In this document: positions 53,788 to 64,000 of the stretch, one piece after another
Position numbering within the stretch: the stretch's first letter is position 1
Layout: every line of letters begins with the position of its first letter
Assembly: GCA_905220665.1 (NCBI GenBank)
Contig: CAJNAR010000144.1
Span: 62,001-126,000 of the forward strand
DNA length: 64,000 nucleotides
Source: Albugo candida
Taxonomy: Eukaryota > Oomycota > Peronosporomycetes > Albuginales > Albuginaceae
Direction: 5' to 3'
Made by a program: the position numbers and the translations under genes
Notes under the pieces: generated by a model
The model's database searches: none
Told to the model about the DNA's origin: nothing
Seen by the model: the letters and a program-made list of their open reading frames with translations, nothing else

Positions 53788-56700
53788 TTAAAAGCTTTTA
53801 AGTGTGAGTGAGAGTTTGATGTTCATCGCAGCTAATTCGTTTACTAAATAACGAAACACGTACGGCATTGCCACTGGCTGACAATATTCTCCAGTACGAC
53901 ATACCCTGCAATACCAGTGATCTCTGCACGTTTGCATGGCAATTGCAATCTCTGTCTGACCCGTTGTTTCCACATTTGCTCGTTGTGTTGATGTTGATAA
54001 CAATGACTCACAGTTTGTACAAACGATTGCGATATGTTTGTCAGAACAATTCATAAGACGGTCTTGTAATAGGAATGAGCATCCATGTGCCAACAACGAA
54101 TCGCGTTCCATCTCACCAAATCGAATACCACCACCTTTCTTGCGCCCTTTAACCGGCTGCCGCGTCAAAGAATTCATTGGACCTGTAGCACGCACTTGAC
54201 TCTTATCGCTAACCATATGTCGTAAACGCTGATAGTACACCACACCAATGTATATATCCGCCTGCATGATAGTACCGGATATTCCTGAATACAAGGGCTC
54301 TGTGCCCATGTAATTGTATCCGAATTGCTTGAGTTTTTCTCCGAAATAATCAACGACTCTGTTTTTCTCATCAAACTTGAATGGCGTCGCGTCCATGTAC
54401 TCGCCTCGTAATGCGCCGGCCTTAGCCGCCATGGACTCCAGCAACATACCAATAGTCATTCGCGACGGAAAAGCATGAGGATTTATGATAATATCGGGCG
54501 ACATTCCCGACTCTGTGAACGGCATATCCGTTTGAGGCCATAAGATACTCAAAACACCTTTCTGTCCATGTCGTGAGGAAAACTTGTCGCCGATCACAGG
54601 ATTTCTGCAAAAACGTAACTTTAAGTTCGCTTTTGTGAACTCACACGTTTGTGTGCTTTTCCCGAGCAAAGAAACTTGTTCCACGACTGCGGGTTCCGAC
54701 TCTTTATGTTTTTGAAACGATTGTTTACCGGTAGTCTCATCAACCCAGCTCGCAAGTGGGTCACCCTGATAAACGGTTTTCCCAACATGTGGAAACCCAT
54801 CCCAATCCAATTCAGGCGAATACATTTGGGACGCCGGGTCCGAATCGGATACAAGATTCGTAAAGTACGTTTTGGAGGAATCTTTCTTCTGCGTTCGCTG
54901 CTGCTTTCCATCGGAGCCGATATCCACCGTCACGTGCTTGTAGACCGAAGCATGAGCAAATCCACGTTCGTACGAGGATTTGTTGAGAATCATCGCGTCT
55001 TCCATATCGTATCCCGTGTACGAAATAACTGCGACCACAGCGTTTGTACCGAGCGGATACTCATCCAATTGATATTCACAAAGACGCTCATTCTGCACAA
55101 TCGGGCTTTGTGGTGTTTGTAGGCGATACATTTTACTGTCACTCCGATGAGATAACGAGTGACACGGAGTTCCCATTGTTTGTTTCGCCATTTGACACTG
55201 ATACATATTACGAGGTGATTGATTGTAGTCGGAAAATGGTGTCAATGAGGCTACTAATGAGAGCATATTAGTCGGTTTGATTTCGATATGGGTCGTTGCG
55301 GGTCGAATGTCTCTGTCCGTGCAGGCGATATCCATAAAAACCTGTTCCATTGGCCCAATCCATTCAACTTCCTGTGTGTCCAATTGTCTAACAGGTCGGG
55401 TCAAACGGGCCGCATCTGCTGACAGATAAAGACCCGGAAACGGCCCACCCGGAGTCAAAAGGATCAAACAGATTTCCAAATTAGCAACAATGCCACATTC
55501 TTCTCTTCTCTCCTGTTGAGAATTGGAAGCTTTGATGCATCGTAAGACTCGCTGTATACTCACACAGAGATCACAAGGTGCACATCCAATGATTTTCCCA
55601 TTGAAAAGCACCGGAAGGTACGAAAACGGCATAATAAGCGCTCCATCTGAAAATCCATTCGATGGGATCATTCCCAGACTGGCTAGAAATCGCGATAGTT
55701 TCAGTTCATTCTGAAGGATAGTCGTTGCTTGAAACGCCGGCTCACACACAACGTGACACTCCGTCGCTAAATGATTCAACAGACCACACGGACTTCCATC
55801 GGGCGTGTGTACAGGACATAAAAATCCCCACGAATCCGGTAACAACTTGCGCACAGCAGTGGTTTTCATTTCAGTGAAAAATTGTCCGCGATGTACCGAT
55901 CGAAAATGAGAGAGATACCGGTAAAAATTAAGTTTTTCCGCCACAATTGTGTACCCAGCGACTTGCATGAGATCGAGGCCACTGGAAGATTTGAGATTGC
56001 CAGTATTGAGAAAATACATCATCGCCTGTCCGATATTCGGTGTTCGATCCCATAGTCTCCTCACGAAAGCGTCGTCGATGACAGAGGTCTTTTTCGCACA
56101 CTCTTTAAGCATTTGTAGTCGGAGACTTTGAAGCCCTTCCTGAATCTTCTCTTTCAATATGTTGAGATATAAATGTCCGGGTAATAAAAGCTCTTGATTC
56201 ATGATCGAGTCTGAATTGTCTTCGCATATATCGCCTTTGGCAAACGCATACAACTTCCGAAGCATTAGACAGAGCAATTCAGCTTTTTGACTTGCACCTT
56301 TTTCTCCTTTTGACAGATGGACGAAAATGAACTCATCGATCAAACTCGTTCCCACTTGAAGGTGGCTTTCGTTGTCGGATGTCTGTAACACGTATCGAAA
56401 ATGTTTGCCCAAATACGTTAAGGCTTCTTCTTTTGTGTACACACCAAACGATTTCGCTTGTTGGATGACCACTTCCATACGAAGTGCGAGAAACGTATTG
56501 GAATGCTCGCCGCGTAACACACGATCGTAGATTTCTCGATCGGTCAGCGAGTACATTGCTTTCAGCACGAGACCAACGGGAATCATAAACTCTTGTTTTC
56601 GAACACTGAAGCGAACAGTGGCACTTCCATCGTCGAGATAATGCAAAGTGACCGTCACGGAAGATTGATCTCGACGAACACATTTCATGAAGACGGCCAT

Positions 56701-57485
56701 ATCGGTGTACAATTCGCCTCGATTGGTGAATGCTCCTCTTCGTACAGCCATCATATGATGTCGTCGTGGCATTTGTAGCAATCGGATGCATCGCTCATTA
56801 CCATTACAGATAAAGTACCCGCCCATTTCATTTGCTTCTTCTTTTGCTTGGACTAATTGCTGAGGTGATAGATTGTGTAGATGACATCGTTTCGATCGGA
56901 CCATAATCGGAATGTCCCCAACGATACGCTGAAGACGCTCGACACTATTAGACCCATTGAATGCTCGAGCCAATGTCAGGACCAATGGAGCTGTGTATGA
57001 AATTCCACGCTGTCGACATTCTGCTGGAAGTAGTTTTTGCTACTTGTATCAATCACTCAGTCGATGAGATAGTGTACTAGGCAGCAAGAGTGTCTGTACC
57101 TCTCCTTTGATGGAATTACTGCTAAAGGGCAGACCAACCTGAGCGTCTTCGACCCAAATGGAAAGCATACTTTGCCCGGGAAGTTGGATGGAAATACGTG
57201 CGATATCGGCAATTGCGAGATGTAAGCCCTCACTGAGGAGGTAGTTGAATGATTCTATATGCGGAGATACGAGATTGACGAGTTTTTCATTGCTAGGGAG
57301 AGAAAATAAGTGGAGGTTCGAAATCAAAAGTATGAGACATACGTCGCTGTAGGACACGAACGTGGAGCGGAGGAAGGATTCGTGCGTTGCCAGGCAGTGC
57401 CAAAGCAAGGTTCTGTTGATGTAGCATGCTTGGTTTTGTGGTGGCGTCTTTTAATCGGAGAATCGGTCGCAACTTTTGTCGGCAT
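53788..57485 (-). CDS. RPA2: DNA-directed RNA polymerase I subunit RPA2 (RPA135)
   Basis: Three exons: 57485-57343, 57292-57100 and 57039-53788, with introns of 50 and 60 nt whose phases agree (junctions ...CPTA/TNEKLVNLV and ...SIKGE/QKLLPAECRQR). The 1195-aa product is close to the usual 1100-1200. Pol I identity comes from IMVRSKRCHLHNLSPQQLV and EANEMGGYFICNGNERCIR near the N-terminus. Core motifs are GYDMEDAMILNKSSYERG, IGDKFSSRHGQKGVLS (active-site lysines present), FPSRMTIGMLLE and GGGIRFGEMERDSLLAHG. A C-terminal zinc-binding region (CTNC and CRVC) and the terminal clamp-contact helix follow. It forms the active site with RPA1 and transcribes pre-rRNA in the nucleolus. The start at 57485 gives MPTKVATDSPIKRRHH. 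Upstream, 126 bp separate it from the MSH2 stop. Confidence 0.95.
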
Positions 57486-57611
57486 TTTGTGTCAGAAATA
57501 TTGAGACACAGCACCCAGTGATTTTCTAACATTTAACTGAAATATATCGTTATTGTATCTTAAAAGGTCATTCGGCTCAGACTCCTTCGGCACTGACTTT
57601 TTCAATTTGTC

Positions 57612-59982
57612 TCATCCTAAAAGCTGTCTGACCGCTTGCATTGCATCTTGTGGTGCCATCGTATCCATTGGAAGCGCTGCCAAACGTTCGACAAATTCAT
57701 GACACGTTTTTTTCTTACAAGGAGAGATTTTTGACTTGGAAATTGTATGCTCCGCATATTCCAATTGTTCACTTTTACGTTTTGCTAATTGTATCACATC
57801 GGATGGAAATCCAGCCAGCTGTGCGACGTGAACACCGAAACTCTCCATACACGGTCCTTCCTTGATCTGATACATCATCGTGACTTTTTCTTCGTCCGCA
57901 AAAGCGGAGGTATGGCGATTGACAGCGCCGTTCGGATACGCATCGGATAACGCGGTGAGCTCATGGAAATGTGTCGCAAATAGCGTCATTGCATGCGAAT
58001 TAGTGATCAGATACTCCGAGATTGCCCACGCCAGCCCAAAACCGTCGTATGTTGAGGTCCCACGACCCAACTCATCGATAATCACAAGGGAGCGCTCGGT
58101 CGCATTGTGTAAAATGGAAGAAGCTTCCAGCATTTCCATCATAAAGGTAGAGACACCTTGCTGTTGTGAATCACCTGCTCCGACTCGGACTAAGAGTTTG
58201 TCAAAAATGGGCAGTTGGGCAGCATCTGCGGGTACAAAGCTGCCCATTTGTGCCATCACTGCGATCGTCCCAAGCTGACGAATATACGTCGACTTGCCTC
58301 CCATATTGGGTCCCGTAATGATTTGAAAATGAGATTTGTTTCGTATGATATCGAAATTATTCGGGATGAAATCGACTTGATCTTGTAGCTCGACACACGG
58401 ATGTCTTGCATTGATAAGTTGTATGCATTCTGTATCTCTGCTCATCACAGGACGACAGTACCCAGAGCCAGCATTACATGCAGCATGTGCGAAGCCAAGT
58501 AAGCAATCCAATTCAGCTAACACAGCAGTCGCACGTTCGAGGACTGGAACGTATGTGCTGGCGACCTCTACAGCTGCTTCCAACACATGACTTTGTCGCT
58601 TTTCATATTCGAGTTGCAAGACTTTGTACTCTGTTGCCAATACTTTGAGTTTGGTTGTCGTAAAGTGTATGCCATTCACAAGCACTTGGCAAATGTGCAC
58701 ATACGGTAGTTTGGAGATGCGCGCTTCTTCTTTCTTGTTGATGATACGAAAGACAAACCCACGAGATTTGTCTTTTTCACATTTGATATCTCCACCGATC
58801 GTTTCACGGGCTTTATGGTGTTCTTGTTCAATTTCCATCGTTAATCGATTCCATTCCTCGCGTAATTGTGCCAATTCGGGATCGTGTTTCGCGTTGATTA
58901 TAAACGTCGGTCGAGTATCCAAATCCACGACTTCTTCCACGAGCTTCAGGTACCCTTTAAGATCGGTATGTATCCTATCGAGCGGAATGATAAAGTTCTC
59001 TGAAATGAGCTTCCCACATTCCATCGACATCGATTGAACGTTTGCATTGAGCGTCGCAATCAATTGAGGCAGTACGACTTTTGACACGTCGTACACGCTG
59101 ATAAGGTGTTCGACTTTGACATTTTTCTTCGTTTCCAATTTCGTACAAAGTCTATCGATATCGGGAATTGCTTTCATGGATCCCTCCAATAGTTCGATAC
59201 GGAGAGATGCGTAATCGACAAATATCTGAACGATTTCCTGTCGTCTCACAATGGCATCATATTGCACGAGAGGCTGTCGAATCCATTGCTCTAATACCCG
59301 ACGACCGATACTTGTTTTCCCACAATTAAGAATCTCCAACACGCTTCCATTACTCGTTTTATTGTCAGTTCTTGGAAGCAGATTCAGCGACCAAATCGCT
59401 GCTCCATCCAATTGCATCGCCGATAAAATACTGCAAGCTCGCAATGTAACACGACCGAACATCGACACGTCTTTCATGAGATTGACGGAATCGATCAAAC
59501 ACGACAAACTACCGATTGCGATGTCCATATCGAGTTCGGTTTTGTACGTTGCGAGTGACGAGACGCCAAGTAAGTGTTTCAAATTGGACTCCATGTCCTT
59601 TGAGCGGAACAGATGTTTCTTCACGTAATGAGTCTCCACGTGATGCGAACTTGACATCGCTTGTAGCTTCTTCGTGTCGCGGTCTACGAGTTACATGAGA
59701 CTTTTGTAGTATTCGATGGAGGAATTTCGTACCGGCGTGGTCGCTATCGCACGAAAAATAACAATTTGTCGGAGATAACTGCACAAATAGCGTCTCCAAA
59801 TTCGTTAGTGCGACGGTATCAGAGAAAGCGTATAGCAATAGTTGCCATTTTTTAGTGCTTTCGACAGTAGAAATTGGTTGTGGAGAGAGTACAGCGACAC
59901 CAATTTCTTTGAGATGTTTTGTGTTTTTGATTTGGATGGCAATTGGTTTCGCACGTCGATTTCGTGCGTTTTCACGTGTCAT
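57612..59982 (-). CDS. MSH2: DNA mismatch repair ATPase MSH2 (short N-terminus)
   Basis: Two exons: 59982-59695 and 59633-57612, over a 61-nt intron (CAT|GTAACT ... GTGGAG|ACT). The phase and the alignment with the family (KFLHRILQKSH/THYVKKHLFRSKD) both support the join. Product 769 aa. It starts in domain II (EIGVAVLSPQ, NLETLFVQLSP), followed by lever and clamp domains. The C-terminal ATPase has Walker A ITGPNMGGKSTYIRQLG at about residue 532, DSQQQGVSTFMMEML, Walker B LVIIDELGRGTSTYDG at about 610, TLFATHFHELT, and the helix-turn-helix tail. MSH2 pairs with MSH6 or MSH3 to recognise mismatches. The family usually has about 930 residues; domain I (about 120 residues) is not visible upstream, so either an upstream exon was missed or it is absent. 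Confidence 0.92.
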
Positions 59983-62884
59983 TGTTTAGTTGCGATTCAG
60001 CCAATCCGACTTGTGTTTTAATTATTGGTAGCGATAAAGTATTCACAACACACTTTGAGAGATAAGGAGTACGGTGATGTACCGATAGAGCGTACTGCTC
60101 GACAAATAATCCAAGACGATGGCTCTCATTTATGATATAAACCTCTTCTTCATCATAAAACATCACATACAGCGCGTACGCTTTTTTTAGCGATACATAC
60201 TAAGAACGAGCTACGACGATGCTTTCGCGTAGGTACATGAAATACGTCCGAGAAGCACGAGCTGATGTTGTATGATTTACGGTAGATGTGACAGCATGGG
60301 TCGGTGGTGTAGGACGTCGTAGAGACCTTGGCTATGGTCTCGTTTTGCAAGAGAGCTACGGAGCGGCAAGTCTTTTGCATTAGCGTACTTTCTGAGCGAA
60401 GCTTCCTTCCTTCCTGGATATGTATACACAGAACAGGTGTAGTGGAAAGAAGAGAGCCAAACTATCCATCTTGGCATTCCGCTTCTCACGCCCTCTTGTA
60501 ATGCTGCATTCACATCGAGATTTGTTCTCACGCCTAGACCATCGTCTTCGTTCCTTTTCTAAAGCAGCAGATACTTTGAACTTTCACAGTCACATTTAAT
60601 GGGCAGATCGTCGCTCCCCTCAGCCCTTAATGGCACTTTGACGTGGCTGTGCAGCTATGGCTATCGCAGGTGACCGAGTGATTGTATCCCCTCACAGTAT
60701 CAATGTGCATCTCGATATCCAGTGAGATGAGTCTGCAGAATCTTCGTGGCACGCCCGATCGGTGACAGCAACATATTTGACGTGATGACATGCTCAAGAG
60801 CTTTTGTAGGCTGCACATAATTGCATTGACGCAAGCTGTCATCTTGTATCTACACGATACATTTTACATTCGTATTTGCGTCTCAAAATGAGCAATTTGT
60901 TGTTCTATAAATGAGGAATTCTACCTTCAACGAGCGTGCATCGGCTTCGTCGAAACATGGCAATTACTTGATACAATCAATACGCACGCATGTCTACTCC
61001 TTCAATCATTACACCCATCCCATTTGTTTGATGAGCTCTTCATATAGCCCAAATTGATCTGTCGAAACGTTTGGAGATCATAACGTAATTGCGTTTGATT
61101 GAGTACGTCTTGTATGTGTCTGTAAATGCAGCGTATTCCTTGAGGAGTAAGCTCAATCTCGTCACTATTACTTCAAGCCTTTACGACATACCATGCTGTG
61201 CTAAATTACTTTTAATCATGTTTATGATTCTTGATTGGAGGTCCACTTTGTTCATTTTTAGATCCGATTTCACGTGCCTCAAGATCGCGTATTTCTTTCT
61301 TGCATTCGAGCGACAGCTCAGCTGTATATTCGATTACGCTATTTTACTCAAACACACCCGCTGTTGATTTGCCAGAGCTGGAGATATGTTGATGACGGAA
61401 TTAGCGCTATAGGAGCCGTCGTTGACGGAGTTTTACTTCATTTTGCCCAAGTTCGCGCGAGTAGTATCACTTATGTCGATTCTATCGCTCGTCTTTATCT
61501 TAGTCTTGATAAAGTTATGTTCCTGATCCGAGGTGATTGTCGCTTCGTTCGCTGTCAAGTTATGGCTTAGCTGAGGTCCCCCATTGGATGGCATAACATC
61601 TAAAGGCGCTTTCCTCGTCGTCACACTTGCATTTTGGCTGTCGTGTAATGTTCCATTCGCTACACACGATACATATTTTGTCTTGGCTAATTTCTAACGT
61701 GGTTTGCGCCACCGTCTGTACATTTGTTCCCAGCACGAGCCATGTCATAATTTCCATAATGTTTTTTTCCCGTTTTCTTTCTGCATCGTTACTAGTTTCG
61801 ATGAGAAGAACAATGAAGGCTAGAATGCACACTCATGTACTAGTGCCCGAGTCTCTACGAATTCTACGGCGTCCTTGTTTAATATATATCCGATATTTGA
61901 ACGGAAGAATGTGGGACATCAAGTCGAAAGGACGCACTCGTATTATCGGCATTTAGTAGAAAGCAATCAATAGATTTAGAAAAAAGTTCAAGCGAGCACG
62001 GGAGGAATATCACGGCTGACATCTTGAAATCTCACTGCTTCTGTCTGGTATCGACGATCAAATCTGTGCTGAAAAGTATCGATGTCATTAGAGGAGGACA
62101 TGTTCTACTTTCTATCTTTTTTGATCGCATAACTTGTCTATGTAGATCGTTGCATCCAAGTACTATGAAGCTGTTGAGACCGGAAGGCAAATCAAATAAG
62201 GAAATCCCCCTCTGTAAACCCACAGATTAACTAAGAGCTTTCATTTGACGCAGTTTACATGTTAACTCCACATTGACTCTTTCGTCATATCACACGCTAT
62301 TTCCAATGGTCCTTTACGCACCTTTGCTTACTATATGATACATTCGAGTAAGAGCTCTGGGACCTATATATCAATTTTGCAGCTCATTGATTGTCATTGT
62401 AAGTAATCTCACCGCAAGCAACTAATAAAAACGCACTCATAATCGCCTGGTGGACATATAAAAAATAGCAGAAGAAAATTATGCGTAACTCCATGCTTGA
62501 CAACAAAGCAAGCCACCAATATAGCAATATGTCTTATGTCCAGTACGATCTGTATTGACTATGATCCTTTCGCATTCCACTATGTCGTTATCCTTCAAAT
62601 TCCACACAAATTTCCGAAAGATGTTCTCTTGTTTTCAATCCAGCGCTGTTCCTTCGGTTTTCTGATACTATCCAACACGTCTTCCTTCATATATTGATAA
62701 AATTCAACGCTTTCCCTTACTTCCTTGTAAACTGCAACGTATATCCCTTACTTTTCTACTGTATGAACAGGATGTATTGCGTCATCATATAATATTCCGA
62801 GAGAAAGCATTTCTTACAATGTATAGAGATAGAAAGTGGTTACATATGGGTTTTATAAATCCATGCTTATGACACATGTACCTC
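59983..62884. other. Gene-poor; one weak small-secreted-protein candidate
   Basis: No confident gene. The first 400 bp upstream of the MSH2 start could hide a domain I exon, but no frame I read matches it well. On the minus strand 61757-61560, a 65-codon ORF starting MEIMTWLVLGTNVQTVAQ has six Cys (KICIVC, KCKC and two more) and could be a small secreted protein; a hydrophobic CILAFIVLLIE lies just upstream without an ATG. The rest is AT-rich with short ORFs. Confidence 0.35.
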
Positions 62885-63960
62885 TCCGGAAACATTGTCA
62901 CCGATCCGAAATATCCATCACACTAGCTTGAGCGTTGCATTTCAACTGCGTCTACGAACATGGCTGAGCTTACTGTTGCCTTACTTGCATCAACCAAATA
63001 TTAGTTCTGGAAGGTAAATGAGAAACTAAATGTATTTGGAGCTTATGATCTTTGGTTACCTTGCCTGTCCGTTATCGTCCGTTACCATCGATCACTCATG
63101 TAAGCCCTTAAGATGTTCCACTTCTTTCGAAAATCGCATGACTTCAACCTCACTAGTCGCGCCTTTCACATGAACAGTCGCATCTTTCACGCGAACAATC
63201 GCGGCCTTTCAACACCAAATGCATCGACGGAGCCATAATTGGACATTTTCTCAGCGCTGTTGACATCAGAATCCGGGACCCTTGATTGTGGCATAGCTTT
63301 CGGAAGTACTCAACTTGGGCACTGATATTTCAAGGTTGAAAGCAAATTATCCAGATATCGAGAAACTACTATATATACTGGCATTCGTCAGGCCGCAACA
63401 TAACCAAGTATGGACGATTGGCTCGGATGTAATGTCGCAAAGATGTCAAGTAATTCGATCGGACATCATCGGCGACGAAACGGCAAGATTTTTCACAGAA
63501 CCCAACGGCTGCATACTTTGAAGGCATTGTAGACGTGGCATATTTATTTAGCCATATTCTAATAAAGATACTCGAGACACATATATCCACTGAAACTCCG
63601 CTATCGAGCCTTCAATGTCGTATACATGTCAATAACATCGATTACGAAGAAGGGTGATTTCATTCATCTGTGTCCTGGAACGTGCACACTTGACATCAAT
63701 CCTCGAAGTCGTACAGCTCAAGTTGCATTGCTTTCTCCATCACTGCGGCCTCGTGTTTATGTATATTGATGCATCCCGGTATGCTCCACGATAGTAGAGC
63801 GATTACAGCGAATAACCATAGCCGTTTATGAATTCCCAGCGTTACAAAACGAGAATGCATTCGTATTTATACATCATGCACAGCTGCTGTATACGTCAAG
63901 TCGACGTCTTGAGTCAGCACTCTGTCATACAATTTTAGCCGTTCACGCACACTCAGTTGA
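62885..63960 (+). repeat. Dispersed repeat, copy B
   Basis: Collinear with 9185-9930 and in the same orientation; shared blocks are described there. This copy is longer, with additional sequence between the shared blocks (63050-63230). No long ORF. Other copies may exist elsewhere in the genome. Confidence 0.6.
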
Positions 63961-64000
63961 ACGAGATGCATATCCAAATAACAACACATGTGAAGATATG

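Noticed and set aside
59660..59732. Alternative 73-nt intron in MSH2 (donor at 59732)
   Set aside because: Phase is compatible, but it would delete the FLHRILQKSH segment, which aligns with conserved MSH2 sequence; the 61-nt intron is better.
61560..61832. Small Cys-rich ORF with a hydrophobic lead
   Set aside because: The hydrophobic stretch has no ATG, the ORF is short, and no splice model gave a complete signal peptide; kept only as a weak candidate in the gap entry.

Overview
This is nuclear DNA of a filamentous eukaryote, most likely an oomycete; an Albugo-like white rust would fit. The evidence is very short GT-AG introns (50-73 nt) in compact genes, a WRKY19-like Cys/His repeat protein and a START/FYVE-type regulator of oomycete style, one chromodomain Ty3/gypsy element, and tRNA-Leu genes with internal Pol III promoters. 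There are no operons and no ribosome binding sites. The genus is an inference; the introns are my own splice models.

The left 37 kb is accessory DNA. 1-4.9 kb: two head-to-head copies of one L1-like retrotransposon form a large inverted repeat centred on a tRNA-Leu gene, and each arm carries the same tRNA-derived SINE. 5.6-6.7 kb: a MULE transposase relic. 8.0-8.4 kb: a small secreted-protein gene with one intron. 9.2-9.9 kb: a dispersed repeat whose second copy lies at 62.9-63.9 kb. 11.457-13.949 kb: a complete Mutator-like element with TIRs, an 8-bp target duplication and a nested SINE, sitting inside an older small ORF. 15.4-21.3 kb: GC-rich patches carrying broken homologues of both large subunits of a multisubunit RNA polymerase, quite unlike the host Pol I subunit also present in this window. 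23.477-31.446 kb: a Ty3/gypsy chromovirus whose 5' LTR is split by a 2.87 kb TA-duplicating DNA transposon. 32.3-33.7 kb: a decayed LINE reverse transcriptase. 35.2-37.4 kb: unrecognised, possibly secreted Cys-rich proteins.

The right part (38-60 kb) is a conserved housekeeping block: tRNA-Leu(AAG), an Enhancer-of-Polycomb-like protein, a coiled-coil protein, a START-like/FYVE-like/FIST protein, an RNB-family exoribonuclease, an unrecognised protein, an 11-repeat WRKY19-like zinc protein, Pol I subunit RPA2 (three exons, 1195 aa in my model) and the mismatch-repair ATPase MSH2. Spacing is tight: 37 bp between two divergent start codons, a 20-nt convergent CDS overlap, and 126-147 bp between several neighbours. 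60-64 kb is gene-poor and ends in the dispersed repeat.

The most unusual content is the degenerate RNA-polymerase island, probably from an integrated virus-like or linear-plasmid-like element, followed by the tRNA-centred palindrome and the fusion of a FIST sensory domain to a FYVE-like finger.
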